Assembly (NCBI GenBank): GCA_020086605.1
Contig: JACBWW010000008.1
Location: 13,438,431 to 13,502,430, forward strand
DNA from: Lanius collurio
Taxonomy: Eukaryota; Chordata; Aves; Passeriformes; Laniidae
DNA: 64,000 nucleotides
Direction: 5' to 3'
A program made the translations under genes and the position numbers. This document shows, piece after piece, positions 37,401-49,277 of this stretch. Positions within the stretch are counted from its first letter, which is position 1; the number at the start of each line of letters is the position of its first letter. The notes under the pieces were generated by a model. The model did no database searches and was not told the DNA's origin. It worked only from the letters and a program-made list of their open reading frames with translations.

Positions 37401-38239
37401 ATACAAATGGAGTCAGCTTCAACCATGCTACAGCTAGTGGTAGGACTATGAGAGGAACACTGCAGAGACATACAACTTACTGGGAACTAGTACTTATGAT
37501 TAGGGGAATTTGTTTTCCATGGTTTTTATTCTCCATTAAAAGCAAAGATCAGTGCTTCTGCAGTAATAAAGGCACTTCATACACAAAAGTTCAAATCAGC
37601 CTTCTCCTTCTTCCTTTTTTTTTTTTTTTTTTGCCTGTACTGCTGAAAACAGAAGGATATACAGCTGAGGCAAGGACAGCACACCCTAGCAAGCCAGAAT
37701 GTCCACTTGTAAAGTTTCTGACTGTCTTAACAGGCTTAATAAATACAAAGCACTTAAATATCACTAGGGTGTTCTTAAAGCAAAGTCTAAATTACTGCAA
37801 AATTACTGAAATATTTTCCTATACAGCTTTCACGTAGGTTACATTTCAACCACCTCTTGATTCATGAGCATCTCTAAAGGAGTACACAAGTTTCCAAAGT
37901 TTGCCCATGGCACATGCCACTGGACTCGGGAGTGGCACCACTTTCTCGGGGATTTTGGAACAGCAGACAGGTCTCCAGAGCTAGGCAATGAATCACTTTT
38001 GGGTTGTCCTGTGTTTGTAGAGCAGTCAGTTTACTGAATCCATGCAATACAAGCAGGCTTAGACGTCATCTCCTTTATACTAAGCAGATCAATTGTAAGG
38101 GGCTTTTCTGAATCAGCGTGATCTTTCAGCTGTGACTAATGTAAGGATTTTATCTGGCCTTGGAACTGCTCCCGTGAGGCATTCAAACTGCAGATTTGGC
38201 AAACTTATCTTAGAATAATTCTTTGAGCACAACCCTTTG
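34481..38239. other. IQGAP2-F2R intergenic region
   Basis: About 3.8 kb between the two plus-strand genes. T-tracts lie near 36,680-36,690 and 37,617-37,632. I recognise no coding exon, RNA gene or mobile element. Confidence 0.6.
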
Positions 38240-38900
38240 TTCTGGAGCTCCTGACCTCTCAGCCCGCCCGGTTCCGCCACCGCTTCCCGTGTCGCAGCTG
38301 TGTGCGGGGGTTGCTGGCTGGGCTGTGTGTCCCGCGGGGCCGGCGGGCGCTGGCCCCCGCCTTCTGCTGCCCTTCCTTCCCCTCGGCGCGCAGCCCCCTC
38401 GCGGCACTGGAGCGGCGCGGCAGGAGGAAGTCCCGGGGCGGCTCTTCGCCGGCCCCAGCCTTCCGCGGGCTGCGTTCGCCAGCCCCGCGCTGCCCGCACC
38501 GACGGACGGACGGAGGGACGGACGGACGGAGGGCCTGCGGGCGGGACGCGCGGCCATGCCGCCCCGGGCGCTGCTGTGCGCTCTGGCGCTGCTCTGCTGC
38601 CCGCCGCTCTCCGCCGCGCCCCGGCCAGGTGGGTCTGCGGGCAGGCGGGGCCGGGCACAAGGCACGGGGGGCCGGCGTCTGCCGGGAACGGGGGCACGAA
38701 ACAAAAAGCGCCAGGGCGCACAGCATCGTGTGCCTGCACGGAGCCGGGTCAGGGGCCTCCCGCTTGCGACTTTCAGTGCGAGTTCGGGCCGAGTTTCCTT
38801 CGGCGTTGTTACACGCGGCTCTTTGTGCTCCCTGGCAGCGGTGACGAGTGGCTTGGAGTGACGCCGTAGCTAAGGAGGCGGGCAGGCAGGCAGCAGCAGG
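38240..38900 (+). promoter_or_regulatory. F2R: CpG island promoter of F2R
   Basis: An abrupt change from AT-rich sequence to very GC- and CpG-rich sequence surrounds F2R exon 1. A GC box (GGGGCGG) is at 38435-38441, and a run of GACG/GACGGA units at 38501-38530 lies in the probable 5'UTR, about 25 bases before the start codon. No TATA box is seen, consistent with dispersed CpG-island initiation. Long ORFs on both strands here are a composition effect. Confidence 0.85.
38556..38628 (+). CDS. F2R: F2R coding exon 1 (signal peptide)
   Basis: 24 codons plus one base. The start ATG has G at -3 and a hydrophobic Leu/Cys-rich core follows. The small exon with a phase 1 donor matches the two-exon structure of PAR genes, including F2RL2 in this window. 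Confidence 0.93.
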
Positions 38901-41900
38901 TGATGGTGGAAAGAAGGGACCAGACTGGCGAGACTTGCTGGTGGGTTCTCTTAAAAACCTAGCATTGCTTTTCATTAACAACTTAAGAAGAGGGAGTGCC
39001 AGCTGAATTTCGAGGCGGTGCAAGCTTCGGAAAACCTGCCAGCACAAAACAGTTCAGAATATCCACCCCAAGTCGATGACTTTCATGGTTATTCACTAAT
39101 AGCATCGTCAGTACCCTAACTGGTGAGCCCATGGAGCGTCCAGCTCAGAGCTTGTTAGACAATGGAGATCTGAGACAAGGAAGGTGGGAGAAGACAGGCA
39201 AGAGAAGACAGGCACGCACTTAACCTCACAGCTTATGGTGGAGGTACAGCAGTATGAAGAACTATGAATTTGGAGATTAGCAAAGGGATTTTTGTTATTA
39301 CTATTTTGCTTGATTCAGTTTAAGATTTCTTTCAATCAGCTAGTGGCAACAGTGCTGCTGTAGAAATAATTTAGTCCCATGAGATGGCCTGCAGTAAAGT
39401 CTCAGTTCCTATGTATGTAAAAGGGCTGATTAGGGGAGCAGCTAAGAGGAAACTTCAGAGCATAGCATGCTTTGACTATTCAGCTAAACTAAAAGGGAAT
39501 AAGACCTAGTGTTTGTAACTATGCTGGGAGGGAACCATCAGGGAGGACAAATAATTCTTGCTAGACAACATTTTGGCACAAGGACAAGTTGGAATGAAGC
39601 TGTCAAAATCATGTTTATATGGGAAGTCTAAGGAAAATAACTTAAAAAGAAGGGGGGGGTTGTAAAAGAGAAACTGTACATGTTAATGCTAGGAAAAAGA
39701 CTGCATTGTTGGGTGCTGTTCTTCCAGTTACTCGATGCACAACAGAACTAATAAAACCTGATCATCTGAATATGTCTTCTGCTCTTCTTGTGCTCACTCC
39801 CATTGTAATAATATAATTTCCCCACTGTCACAGATAACCTTCCCTATTTTTATCACAATGTACTTAATTCCTGTTGCCCTGCACTGTTGTGTCCTGAGGT
39901 CTGCTCTGTCCTTGGACTTGCAGCTTCTCTCCTGCTTTTCCCCCCATCCACCAGTATGCACAGTTACCACATTACTGACCTGTGCTGTTCCTGTGGGCAG
40001 GTGAAAAAGCATTAGTTTGGCAGTAGGTTGGTGTTAAGTGCTTGCAGATTATCTGACCAGGTGCTGCTGAGGTGCCTATGGTCTGAATTTGCCTGGACTT
40101 CCCTGCCTTGGGACACTGCTGGCAATATAGAGGGATGTTACTGTTTGAAGCTAGCACATGTGGTTAAGGAGTTGAGAAAGTAGAAAGTTGCAAAACAACG
40201 GCACTCCAGGAAAATGTGTTACAGTTGCTACTATATCAGTTGTGTGATCTAATAATGAACTCTGTATAAATGGAGATGTGGACTCATAGCCAATTCAATG
40301 ATTATTTTAATAAAAGCAAATAACTGTCATTAGTCCTACAAGATTGTGCCATATTTTGTTCATTAATATGTCTGGCATGCACTTCACAGTCTGCCTTCAA
40401 GTGCCTAATTTATGGGCCACTGAGTAATTTAGATTCTAGATGCTTATCGCTTTGGGTTATACAAAGGAGAGATAAAAGAAACCATTTTGTTATAAGCCAG
40501 TATACAGCTGTCACCAGTAATGCCCAGAAATCAGTATTAATTGTTGTCCAGCAGCACATAGGAACATATTTAACTGGCTTGTGTAGGATCCTGTTCTTTA
40601 TAGTCTCTCACATGAAAGATATCCCTTGGGATATGAAGTCTGCTCGTTTGTAACATCCTGTCCGTATTTATGGACCTACAGAAATATTTTTCAAGTCTCT
40701 TCTGGAGCTCAGGAGTGCTTTTTAAGACTGGTCAAAGCTGTTTTATTTTCATTCTGTAATTCTTTCACAGAACAGTATGCAGACTAGTACCTAGCATATG
40801 AAAGTAGACATGAAAAGAAACTACATCATATCTATATTTAAAAAACCCCAAAACTTTGGGGTAAGCAGAATACATGTATTCTGATTGTGAGATGAATAAT
40901 ATACAGTGCTTGATGGAAAACAGCACAGTGTAGATTGTTAAAATTAAACAATCACAAACTTACTGAGTTTTCTATGTAATTCCTGTATGTCTTTCTTGGA
41001 GAACTGATGCAAAACCCACAGAAAATAGAAGAACATTTTGGGCAACTTGAATGTTGTACTGATTCTATGGAATTTTTGCCTTTTGAAGTACTTGTTGGAA
41101 GCCAAGGAAAGACTTTCTGCATATCATTCAGTGTCCAGACTATACACACCACAAGGATAAAACCTCAATGCGCTATCCTGCTGTTTCTTTGTTCATAGTT
41201 TACTAATCTTACTCTTTCATATCTGTTTAAATTTTATAGGTATTTTAATAGAGCTGTTATTCTCACTGACATGACAGTTACTGTTAGTCATAAACATCCA
41301 CCAAGCTTGATTTCTTCCAAAAGGACTGAATGACTGCCTAGAAAAATAAGATGACCCTTTGAACATTTATGATCATTATACAAACTTTACCTGTCTTTCC
41401 CTAACAGATTATTTGAATTATTAAAAAATAATTAAGCTGTAGTGAACTATGTAGATATAGATATCATTTATATCATAGGATATCTGTAGCTTGATAACAG
41501 CTAGAAAGAATAGTTTCACAGATTTTGGTATAGTTGTAGCTATCTAAACAGTACTTTCAAAATCTTTTCGGTAGAGCTACTGTATATTGGCAGTCTTGTA
41601 CTAACCCATTTTAAAGGTAATGTCTGCTTTCCATACTGACCTTTTTGTTTGTTGTGAAGGTTCATAAGATCTTTTGAAATAATATCATTTCATCCTGTTC
41701 CCTTCTGTGAATAAATCTGTTGTACAAGTACTGACACGGGAAGAATAAAAAATCTCATGGCAGTACGTGTCTTACTTTTTGTTTCAGAAAGTATGGAGTG
41801 CATATTAGTTTTTTCTAGAATTACACAGACACTGTGTTATACAAGCAGCCTGGTAAAGGGTAAGAACTGATGGTAAAGGATTAAGAACTGATACGTGGCT

Positions 41901-44900
41901 ATCAAACTTTCAAATTAAATTTCATCAAGTAAGTTTCAATCACCGTGTGTTGTATTACTGTCGCAGTGACCGCCTGACTACAGCGCGGCTATCTCCTGCA
42001 GTGTGCGGCAGAACTGGGGAGCAGCCGAAGGCACTCGGTTTTAAGGCCACTCCTCTGGAGTCTCAGCTCTGCCCAGAGTAGCTGAAACCCCAGGTGCTGT
42101 GGCTGTCAGCAGCCCCAATGAGTGGAAAGATGAAAGGTAGCAAGGAGGCTTGCCTAGGGATACAGTTCCAAACCCACAGAAAAGAAAGAGTGCCGGAAAG
42201 ACAAGCACAGCTCAAGCCTGTGCAACACCTTTTAACGGGGGGTGTTAAAAGGGGTACGGCCTGACTGAGGACCAATAGGGATTCCTGGGGGAGGGATACA
42301 GACAGAGATAGACATACATGTAGACCAATGTTTTTTAGGAGGAGGGAGGAAAGGGGTCACATGCTCCAATGGGGCATTGACGTTTGGGGACTCTCCAGAG
42401 GGGAGGAATCAAAAGGGGCAGGATCTCAGGGGATTGATAAGAGCCATGTTTGGGCAATCAGGGAGGGCCTAGGTGATGGGCATGGAACTGTCTGGAACAA
42501 TGGGAGGGGTTTGGGTGATTGATTGAGAACTAGGGGAAGGCAACAACTATATAGGGAGCATTAGGGGTTTGGTTGGGGTTTGGGGTATACCAACTGGGAA
42601 TGGGGGCAGGGGAGTAACAGGGTTGAATATACAGAACATGCAGACGAAACAAATAGCAAAACATCACATCACCACATATCAAGTGGCACAGAAATAGCAA
42701 GTGTGGTGCCTCATTACATTTTTCTCAAAGCTGGCTTTCAAGTAGTACTTCATGTCATGTAAGTTAAAGATGGGGTCATGGACTGCATACAGGAATCAGC
42801 ATGGAGGTGATGTTGACAGAATGAAGGTTGAATTCAACTCTGAACTTAGAAAGTCTCTGCTTATACAAAGAATACATAGTAGTCACCAGAGTATATACCA
42901 GAGAATTTTAACTAAACTTAAATTACTTGTAAATTACTTTTTGTTCTGGTTTATTGTAATAGGGTGCTACTTTTAGAAAATTTTTATAATGGAGTAAAAG
43001 TGACTTTAAAGCTTTTCATTTGATAAACTTATAAATAAGATGTCTCCAAGAATTCAGGATATCTTTAGAAATAGCAGCAGTGTTCAATTATCAGCAGTGT
43101 TCAATTAACTGTAAGCAATAGTATCTTGGGGTGACTTGATGTTGTATTCCCTATCGCTGCTCTATGCTCAGAAATTAGTTTTATGCCTTTCTATGCTTTT
43201 AAACTGAGCCTGAGCGGAGAGAGAAGGAAAAAAAAAAAAACCTCAAGGACATGGACAGAGATAACATACGCTCGCTCTCTGCATTTTTTTATCTTCTGCA
43301 TTCTGCTGCCGTAGGAGAGGAGACTGGAGTAGCACCCTGCTTGCTTGTTCAGTCGGCCTTCAGGTATTTTTTCCCCAGAGAGTTGAACTGTGTTTTTCCT
43401 GGAATTTTGGATTTTTCCCTTTGTCTCCTGGACTGTTTCAATATTAGAACACATCGGGACTGTTTTCCAATGAGGACTTAGCCCCTGGAGGAGGGGGACC
43501 CATCCCATCCCAGCTCCAAGGAGGATTCTAACATTTTCCCAGGTTTTTTTCTACAACGAGAGGTTTTATTATTTAGCATTATTATCCTTTTCCTATGTGT
43601 TTCTTAAATAAATAGGTTTTATTTCTTCCACTTTCCTTCAAGGAAAATTCCTTTTTTTCCCAAACCTGGTGAAGGAGGGGTGCCTTGTAATCTCCCTTCT
43701 CCCAGAGTATATATTTTTAAATTTGGCCAAACTGGTAGAAATAGCTAAGACAAAGGCTAGTAGTCAGTAAAAGGTACCCAACCCAGTCACAGCATATCTT
43801 TCTTGTAGCATATTTTTATACTGTTCTTAGTTAGGAGTTAGTAATGAGAAGTGGTCAGGTTATCAGGGCATCCACGCTAAGTGACTTGACCTCAGTCATT
43901 AAAGATCAGTGGCTCTTACCGGGTTGGACTGCTAGCTCTCAAAAGTATGAAACTGCTGCATAGCTCAGATCCTTCAAAGTTCAGGGATACTGGATTGAGA
44001 GAGGTTCTGGTGCCTCAGTTACCATGTCGTGCAGTAATAATCTTGGCAACACAAGTTCCTAATGCCAGGTTTTACCTTCCCTCTCTTCAAGTCTGTTTAT
44101 ATCTGTGTTCCCAAAAACATACATTCCTCACATGGAACCGTGTCACCTCTTTCTTTGGTTCTCCACACTGTTTTTCAGTGATGGAGAAAGTAAAAAGAAC
44201 ATGCAGACCTCTGAGGGACTAAAATCATCACTGTCTTCTCTTTAAATAATTTTCTGGTTTAGAAATACATACTCATAGCATTCAAAGTCTTGAATTCATA
44301 AAACTTGTGTGTATTGGAGATACAATAAGTACAGTTAACAGATTTTTTTTCCTTACTTTTACTGACATCTTTACCATGGAGACAAGCTTCTGGGCATAAG
44401 AAATCGGGGATTTTTTTCATTAAGGTGTAGTTATAATCCTCCCAAAAGAGATGATGATCAGTGATAACATTTGTGACATATTTCTATTGCAATGATTATT
44501 AAATACAGAAAATCTAACTCTTTGATGTCAGCCACAGGCTGAAGTCAGAGATGTCGTACAAGAGGACTTGTGTTGCAACTTAACTGCCAAGCTAGCAGCT
44601 GACTCTTTGAGCCATCCAACTGCTTGGACTAAACTTCTAAAGAAGTGTTAAAGATTAAGGCTCTGTAGTTCTGCCTATTGTTCGTGTTCCCTTAAAAAAG
44701 ACAGAGTAGACTCTTGTATGCGTTTAGTGCCTTCTGTGAAAACACTGAATCTCTGTGTGTGCTTCTGTCATTTCTGCTTCAAACTAAATCATTCCTACTA
44801 CTCACTGTGTAACAAGCTCCCAGGCTGAGATTCTCATCCAGCATCTTTTGTTTTCTGACCGGTTGAGGTTGCAATCTGGTCACTTTGCATATGAAAACTA

Positions 44901-47280
44901 TTCTCTCAAACACTTCCCTTGTTTTGTCTCTTTGCCCTAGAATGCTGGTATGACACAGCGTGGTACATAAAGCACAGCAGCTTTAAAAAAAATCACCAAA
45001 TTGCCTTACCAGTCCTCTCATCTCTCCCCATGTTTAAGTCTGAATTTCACAAAAATCCATGCTGAGTAGGGCCTTTCTCTTGCTGCCTGTGCACAAAGGG
45101 AGGTAACTGGCTGCTTAAAGCTGCAGCCACTCTTCTCTTTGTCATCTGCCTCCTTTAGATTCTTTGGTTAAAAAAAATGGTTTCAGTTACTATAGAACAA
45201 ATAATTGCTTCCAGCAAGCAGCACTTTACACAGGGGAATCATTCACATGTACTTTCACCTCATAGATCTGAGCTAAGACACCCTTATTTTTATTTTAATT
45301 GTCTAGGATCCAACAAAGGATCAATTGCACAGCCAAACAGGTGACTGGTTATTTGAGTTGTTCTAACTTTCTCACTTCTGTCTACCCACACTTGAATTAT
45401 CCTATGCCAAAGCAGATTAAGCCAAACTGAAAATGACAGTCTTGAAAATATTTCTTCAGAAAAACATCTGTGGCTACCTGTCTGTTACAAGCAAAAGTTC
45501 GATCCACATCTACCTTGAAAACTGCATGCTGACTTCAGCCATCTATCTCGATGGGAGCCTTAGGGTTAAGTAAGATGTCTCCAGAGTGCACAGAAATATT
45601 TCAAAACCATGATGTTCTAATTGCACTTTTACTTTTTGTGATTTTGGTGATGAGTACTTCTAGTGGGAATTTTGTGTATGAGTACTAGTATTTATGCCAG
45701 CATCTCATTTCTTACAAAATGTGTGAAGGGTCTGGCCAAGACAGTTCAAGCATGGCAAATTACCTGTTGTGTTTTTGTTAAAGTTGCCCAGAGAGAGCAT
45801 AGATTAGATTGGATCCTTAAGCATAGCTAGAATCACTACTAATAAAAGCTTTCAAGCTAAGAGATAGGAGATGAAGGAGGATATCTTACCCAAATTTGTA
45901 GCAGGAGGAGCTAAAATAAAATGGCTGATCTGTGGGCAACCTGTGCTTTGAACAAGAAATTAATCTTATTACTTTGTTTACCTAATGTAATCTTAGTTTT
46001 TCTTCTTGAAAGATGCATTCACTTCTCCATACCATCTAAACATTGACTTATTAATCTTAATACTTTCTTACTTTTCAGGCTTTCCAAATAACAGCAGCAT
46101 ACCGCACATCAGAAGTTTTTCCATGTTTTTTTCTCCCAGTGAGCGGGATGATCTTATACCTGTTGATGGTGATACTGATAATGACTTGGAAGTTGGACCA
46201 GGAGCCACCAATCAGACTGGATCATCCCTACATGAACAACGAATGATGTCAGTTCAAACAGCAAGATATCTCACTAGTCCGTGGCTGACACGTTTTGTTC
46301 CTTCAGTTTACACCATAGTGCTTGTGCTGAGTCTCCCTCTGAACATTACAGCGATACTTGTGTTTCTGAAAAAGATGAAAATTGAAAAGCCAGCTGTAAT
46401 ATATATGCTGAATTTGGCCCTTGCAGATGTTCTGTTTGTTAGCGTGCTTCCGTTTAAGATTGTTTATCACTTTTCTGGAAATGACTGGGTTTTTGGGCCT
46501 CAGATGTGCCGTTTCATCACTGCTGCCTTCTTTTGCAACATGTACTGCTCAATAATGCTTATGACGAGTATAAGCGTCGATCGCTTCTTAGCGGTGGTGT
46601 ACCCCATGCAGTCCCTGGGCTGGCGTACTCTAACTCGTGCCTCACTGGTTTGTTTCATCATATGGCTTGTAGCAATAACTGGGGTTATACCTTTTCTCCT
46701 AAGAGAGCAAACAATGGAAATACCCAAGTTAAATATAACTACTTGCCACGATGTGCTTAGAGAATCTGAACTTCACGGCTATTACCTTCACTTCTTCTCT
46801 GTCTTCTCTTCTGTGTTTTTCATAGTGCCATTCATAATTTCTACTGTTTGTTATGTATGCATCATTCGCTGTCTTAGTTCTTCTACTATTGTTGCAAAGC
46901 AAAACAAGAAGACACGTGCCTTGCTCTTGTGCATAGCTGTCTTTTCTGTTTTTGTTATTTGCTTTGGACCAACAAATGTTCTCCTCTTAATTCATTATAT
47001 CCATTTTTCATATGACAACAGCTTAGAGTATCTCTACTTTGCCTATCTACTCTGTGTTTCTATCAGCAGCATTAGCTGCTGCATTGATCCCTTTATTTAC
47101 TACTATGCTTCTTCTCAGTACCAGAGACAATTTTTCAGTCTCTTCAATTGTAAAAAGACTTTTGATCCTAACAGTAGTAACAGCAGTGGCCAGCTGATGT
47201 CTACCACTAGTAGTAGAAGGGCTACGTTGACTACTAATGTGAATAATAGTGTCTACAGGAAATTACTAGCAATGCATTGA
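38556..47280 (+). CDS. F2R: Proteinase-activated receptor 1 (thrombin receptor), two coding exons: 38556-38628 and 46079-47280
   Basis: This is a complete thrombin-cleaved GPCR of 424 residues (73 + 1,202 coding bases); human PAR1 has 425. Exon 1 gives a signal peptide, MPPRALLCALALLCC and onward, ending at CCAG/GTGGGT in phase 1. Exon 2 encodes an N-glycosylation motif (NNSS), the predicted cleavage site Arg36/Ser37, an acidic segment, seven helices and a Ser/Thr-rich tail. Family marks are SWLTRFVPSVYT before TM1, ADVLFVSVLPFKIVYHFSG, SVDRFLAVVYPMQSL at the DRY position, TCHDVL in loop 2, FGPTNVLLLIHY, and SCCIDPFIYYYASS in TM7. PAR1 couples to Gq, G12/13 and Gi. The tethered-ligand sequence differs from mammals (see findings). 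Identity is secured by the body of the receptor and by the neighbours. Confidence 0.97.
41990..42630 (+). other. G-rich block with repeated CAAT-GGG modules, possible LTR U3
   Basis: A sharply G-biased block in F2R intron 1. It contains ACCAATAGGG near 42,271, TCCAATGGGG near 42,366, GCAATCAGGG near 42,455, ACAATGGGAGGGG near 42,497, and then CTATATAGGG near 42,548. Several CCAAT-like boxes followed by a TATA-like box look like a retroviral U3 region. I cannot find its ends, and no coding sequence is present. Confidence 0.35.
43075..43107. repeat. Two-copy 17-base tandem duplication
   Basis: CAGCAGTGTTCAATTA occurs twice with a period of 17 bases, just upstream of the LTR-like block. Confidence 0.8.
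43195..43745 (+). mobile_element. LTR-like sequence of an endogenous retrovirus (probable solo/partial LTR)
   Basis: The segment resembles the 3' part of LTRs common in passerine genomes. A pyrimidine-rich stretch is followed by TTCTTAAATAAATAGG (AATAAA near 43,606), then CTTCAAGGAAAATTCC, CCCAAACCTGG and GGAGGGGTG, ending near CCAAACTGG. No gag, pol or env sequence flanks it. The family match is from pattern memory, and the left end is not resolved. Confidence 0.5.
46079..47280 (+). CDS. F2R: F2R coding exon 2 (receptor body)
   Basis: The exon begins after TTACTTTTCAG. Its first two bases complete a Gly codon with the last base of exon 1. The open frame extends upstream to an in-frame ATG at 46006, but that part is intronic. 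The stop is TGA at 47278-47280. Confidence 0.97.
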
Positions 47281-47640
47281 GATAACATGTCTTAAATGTT
47301 TAATTTTTACACAATTGCAGACAAAAAGAAGACTCTTATATCCAAGAAATGCAAAATCTTTAACCAAGTTTTTGTATGATACATAGCTTCATGGATCTGT
47401 TATAGTAATGCACAATTCAAATTAAAATTCTGTATGTGTGTGTGTGCATAGGTATCCATATAAATATGTATAGTATATGTAAATAGGTTAATGTAGAGGG
47501 GAAAAAAATTTCTTAATAGTTGAGTGTTTTTCAAATAAACTTTTTTCAGACAAATCCTTTGCATTGTTCAGTTCATTGTAGAAATCCCATTTTAGTATTT
47601 TGAACTGTATCTATCAGGTTGAATAAATTCTTTTATGTGG
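47281..47640 (+). other. F2R: F2R 3'UTR with polyadenylation signals
   Basis: AATAAA at 47534-47539 is followed by a TTTTTTCAG stretch. A second AATAAA lies at 47622-47627. A short TG run sits near 47,434. The used site is not determined; mammalian F2R has a longer 3'UTR, so transcription may run further. Confidence 0.6.
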
Positions 47641-48831
47641 AATCACTTCATCCATCCAGTACTCCTGAAAAAAAGTGAAAATATCTTTCCAGGCTTTTTT
47701 TTTCTCCTATTTGTCATTATTTCTAGAATTATCTATAAACTTATTTTCTTAGCATTATTTTGTATCCTGGGACACTGAAATTGTTAATTTTATGTTTTTA
47801 TATATTCCAGTTCAAAACAGTCTGTATGGTTTTCAGAATGTGAGGAACCAAAAACCGTCTATTGCTTGGTGCAATGTGTGACTCAGGAGATAATTTCCAG
47901 CAGCTGGAGTTAGCTTATCCTTTGGTGTTCCTACCATTAGCATATGCTAGGCATCTTGGTTAGGAATGTGGTTTTTTGACAATTAGTTTCACAAAAAGTT
48001 GTCAGATTTTATTTCACAATAAATCAATGACTCTCCAAAAAATACATGGGAAAGCTTGTTATGCAGTTTCCAAACATGCCTTCTTTCACGTGATTAGTCA
48101 TCATGCATATTTAGGACTTGAAAATATCCTTTATCCCTCCTAGCATGGACATTTTTCACATTTTACACCATGTCCATATCTACTGAAATGGATGTGGCGT
48201 TTAGCTAACATAGCTAACTTCATTCTGTGGAGCAGTCTTTTGCTACAGAGAACACTAAAGCAAAAATAACAGAAACTCAATTTTAGAAACAAGCATGTAG
48301 GTAATAGGACTGTACATGAAAACAGAAATCAAATTAAGTAGGAATTTGTTTATAGGATTTGCCACAGAAACCTGCCAAGAGGTACAGCAGTGGAAAAAAG
48401 CTGTCTTCAATCCAGCATAAGCGCTACAAGTCCTAATATTTTTGCATACAGTGTGACAGTGAGTGGTTATCTAACCATGACCTGTTGTTGGTTGGTGTCT
48501 GTTCCTCAGTGGATTTAAGCATGATTAAGTATTGCATTATCATGGGTTTTTCTAGATTTTTGCTCTCAATTTTGGCCATTTTCTAAATACATCAGTGATA
48601 AAAATATATCTATTTGTAGTTGGCAAGCCTAAGATGCCACAAATGGACATACTCAAGTTACAGACTCTCTGTGTTTAATATCACATTAGGGATGGTCTTG
48701 TTTTTCATCAAAATCCAGATCATCTCGAAACTATGGACATCTTTGCTTGCTGAAAACAATGGGCTCCTTGCTTGCTGAAAAGAATTACCTCTGTGCTTCC
48801 TATAGTTGCAGGACTGGGGGACTGCTTTTTA
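47641..48831. other. Downstream flank of F2R
   Basis: AT-rich sequence without recognised genes or mobile elements; part of it may be extended F2R 3'UTR. Confidence 0.5.
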
Positions 48832-49277
48832 GCCCAGGTTCAGAGGAAAGCTGTGAAGACAATCAGAGGGGTGGAGCACGTCTCCTGTGAGAGCAGACTG
48901 AGAGAGCTGGGGTTGTTCAGCCTGGAGAGGGCTGCAGGGTGACATTATTGCAGCCTTTCAGTACCTGAAGGAGGTTGATAAGAAAGATGGGGAGACTTTT
49001 ATCAGGACCTTCAGGGAGAGGATATGGGGTAATAGCTTTAAACTGAAAGAGGGTAGATTTATATTAGATTTAGAAAGAAATTTACTGAGAGGTTTGTGAA
49101 GAACTGAAATGAGTTGCCCAGAGAACCCAACTCTTGGAAGCGTTCAAGCCAAGGTTGGGGGCCTGAGCAACATGGTCTAGTGGAAGGAATATCTGTCCAC
49201 AGGAGGAGGTTGGAACTGGATGATCTGTAAGGTCCCTTCCAATCCAAGCCATTCTGTGAATTGATGATTCTATGAAC
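48832..49277 (+). mobile_element. CR1 LINE 3' fragment, sense orientation
   Basis: The order of typical CR1 3' blocks is intact: GAGAGAGCTGGGGTTGTTCA near 48,901, AGTACCTGAAGGAGG near 48,960, GAGTTGCCCAGAGAACC near 49,110, and AAGGTCCCTTCCAATCCAA near 49,229. It ends in the CR1 terminal motif ATTCTGTGA...GATTCTATGAA. Short and non-coding. Confidence 0.93.

Larger units (their letters stand above)
38629..46078 (+). other. F2R: F2R intron 1, 7.45 kb
   Basis: A GTGGGT donor and a TTTTCAG acceptor bound this intron. Besides the end of the CpG island it holds a G-tract near 39,651-39,658, a G-rich CCAAT-containing block at about 41,990-42,630 and an LTR-like block at about 43,195-43,745. The rest is AT-rich and unrecognised. 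Confidence 0.85.

Noticed and set aside
38113..39047. Several long overlapping ORFs on both strands around F2R exon 1
   Set aside because: They follow from the high GC content of the CpG island, are rich in Pro/Ala/Arg and have no domain.
46006..46078. In-frame ATG upstream of F2R exon 2 that would give a 424-codon single-exon ORF
   Set aside because: The segment before 46079 is intronic: a polypyrimidine tract and CAG end at 46078, and phase matches the signal-peptide exon at 38556.
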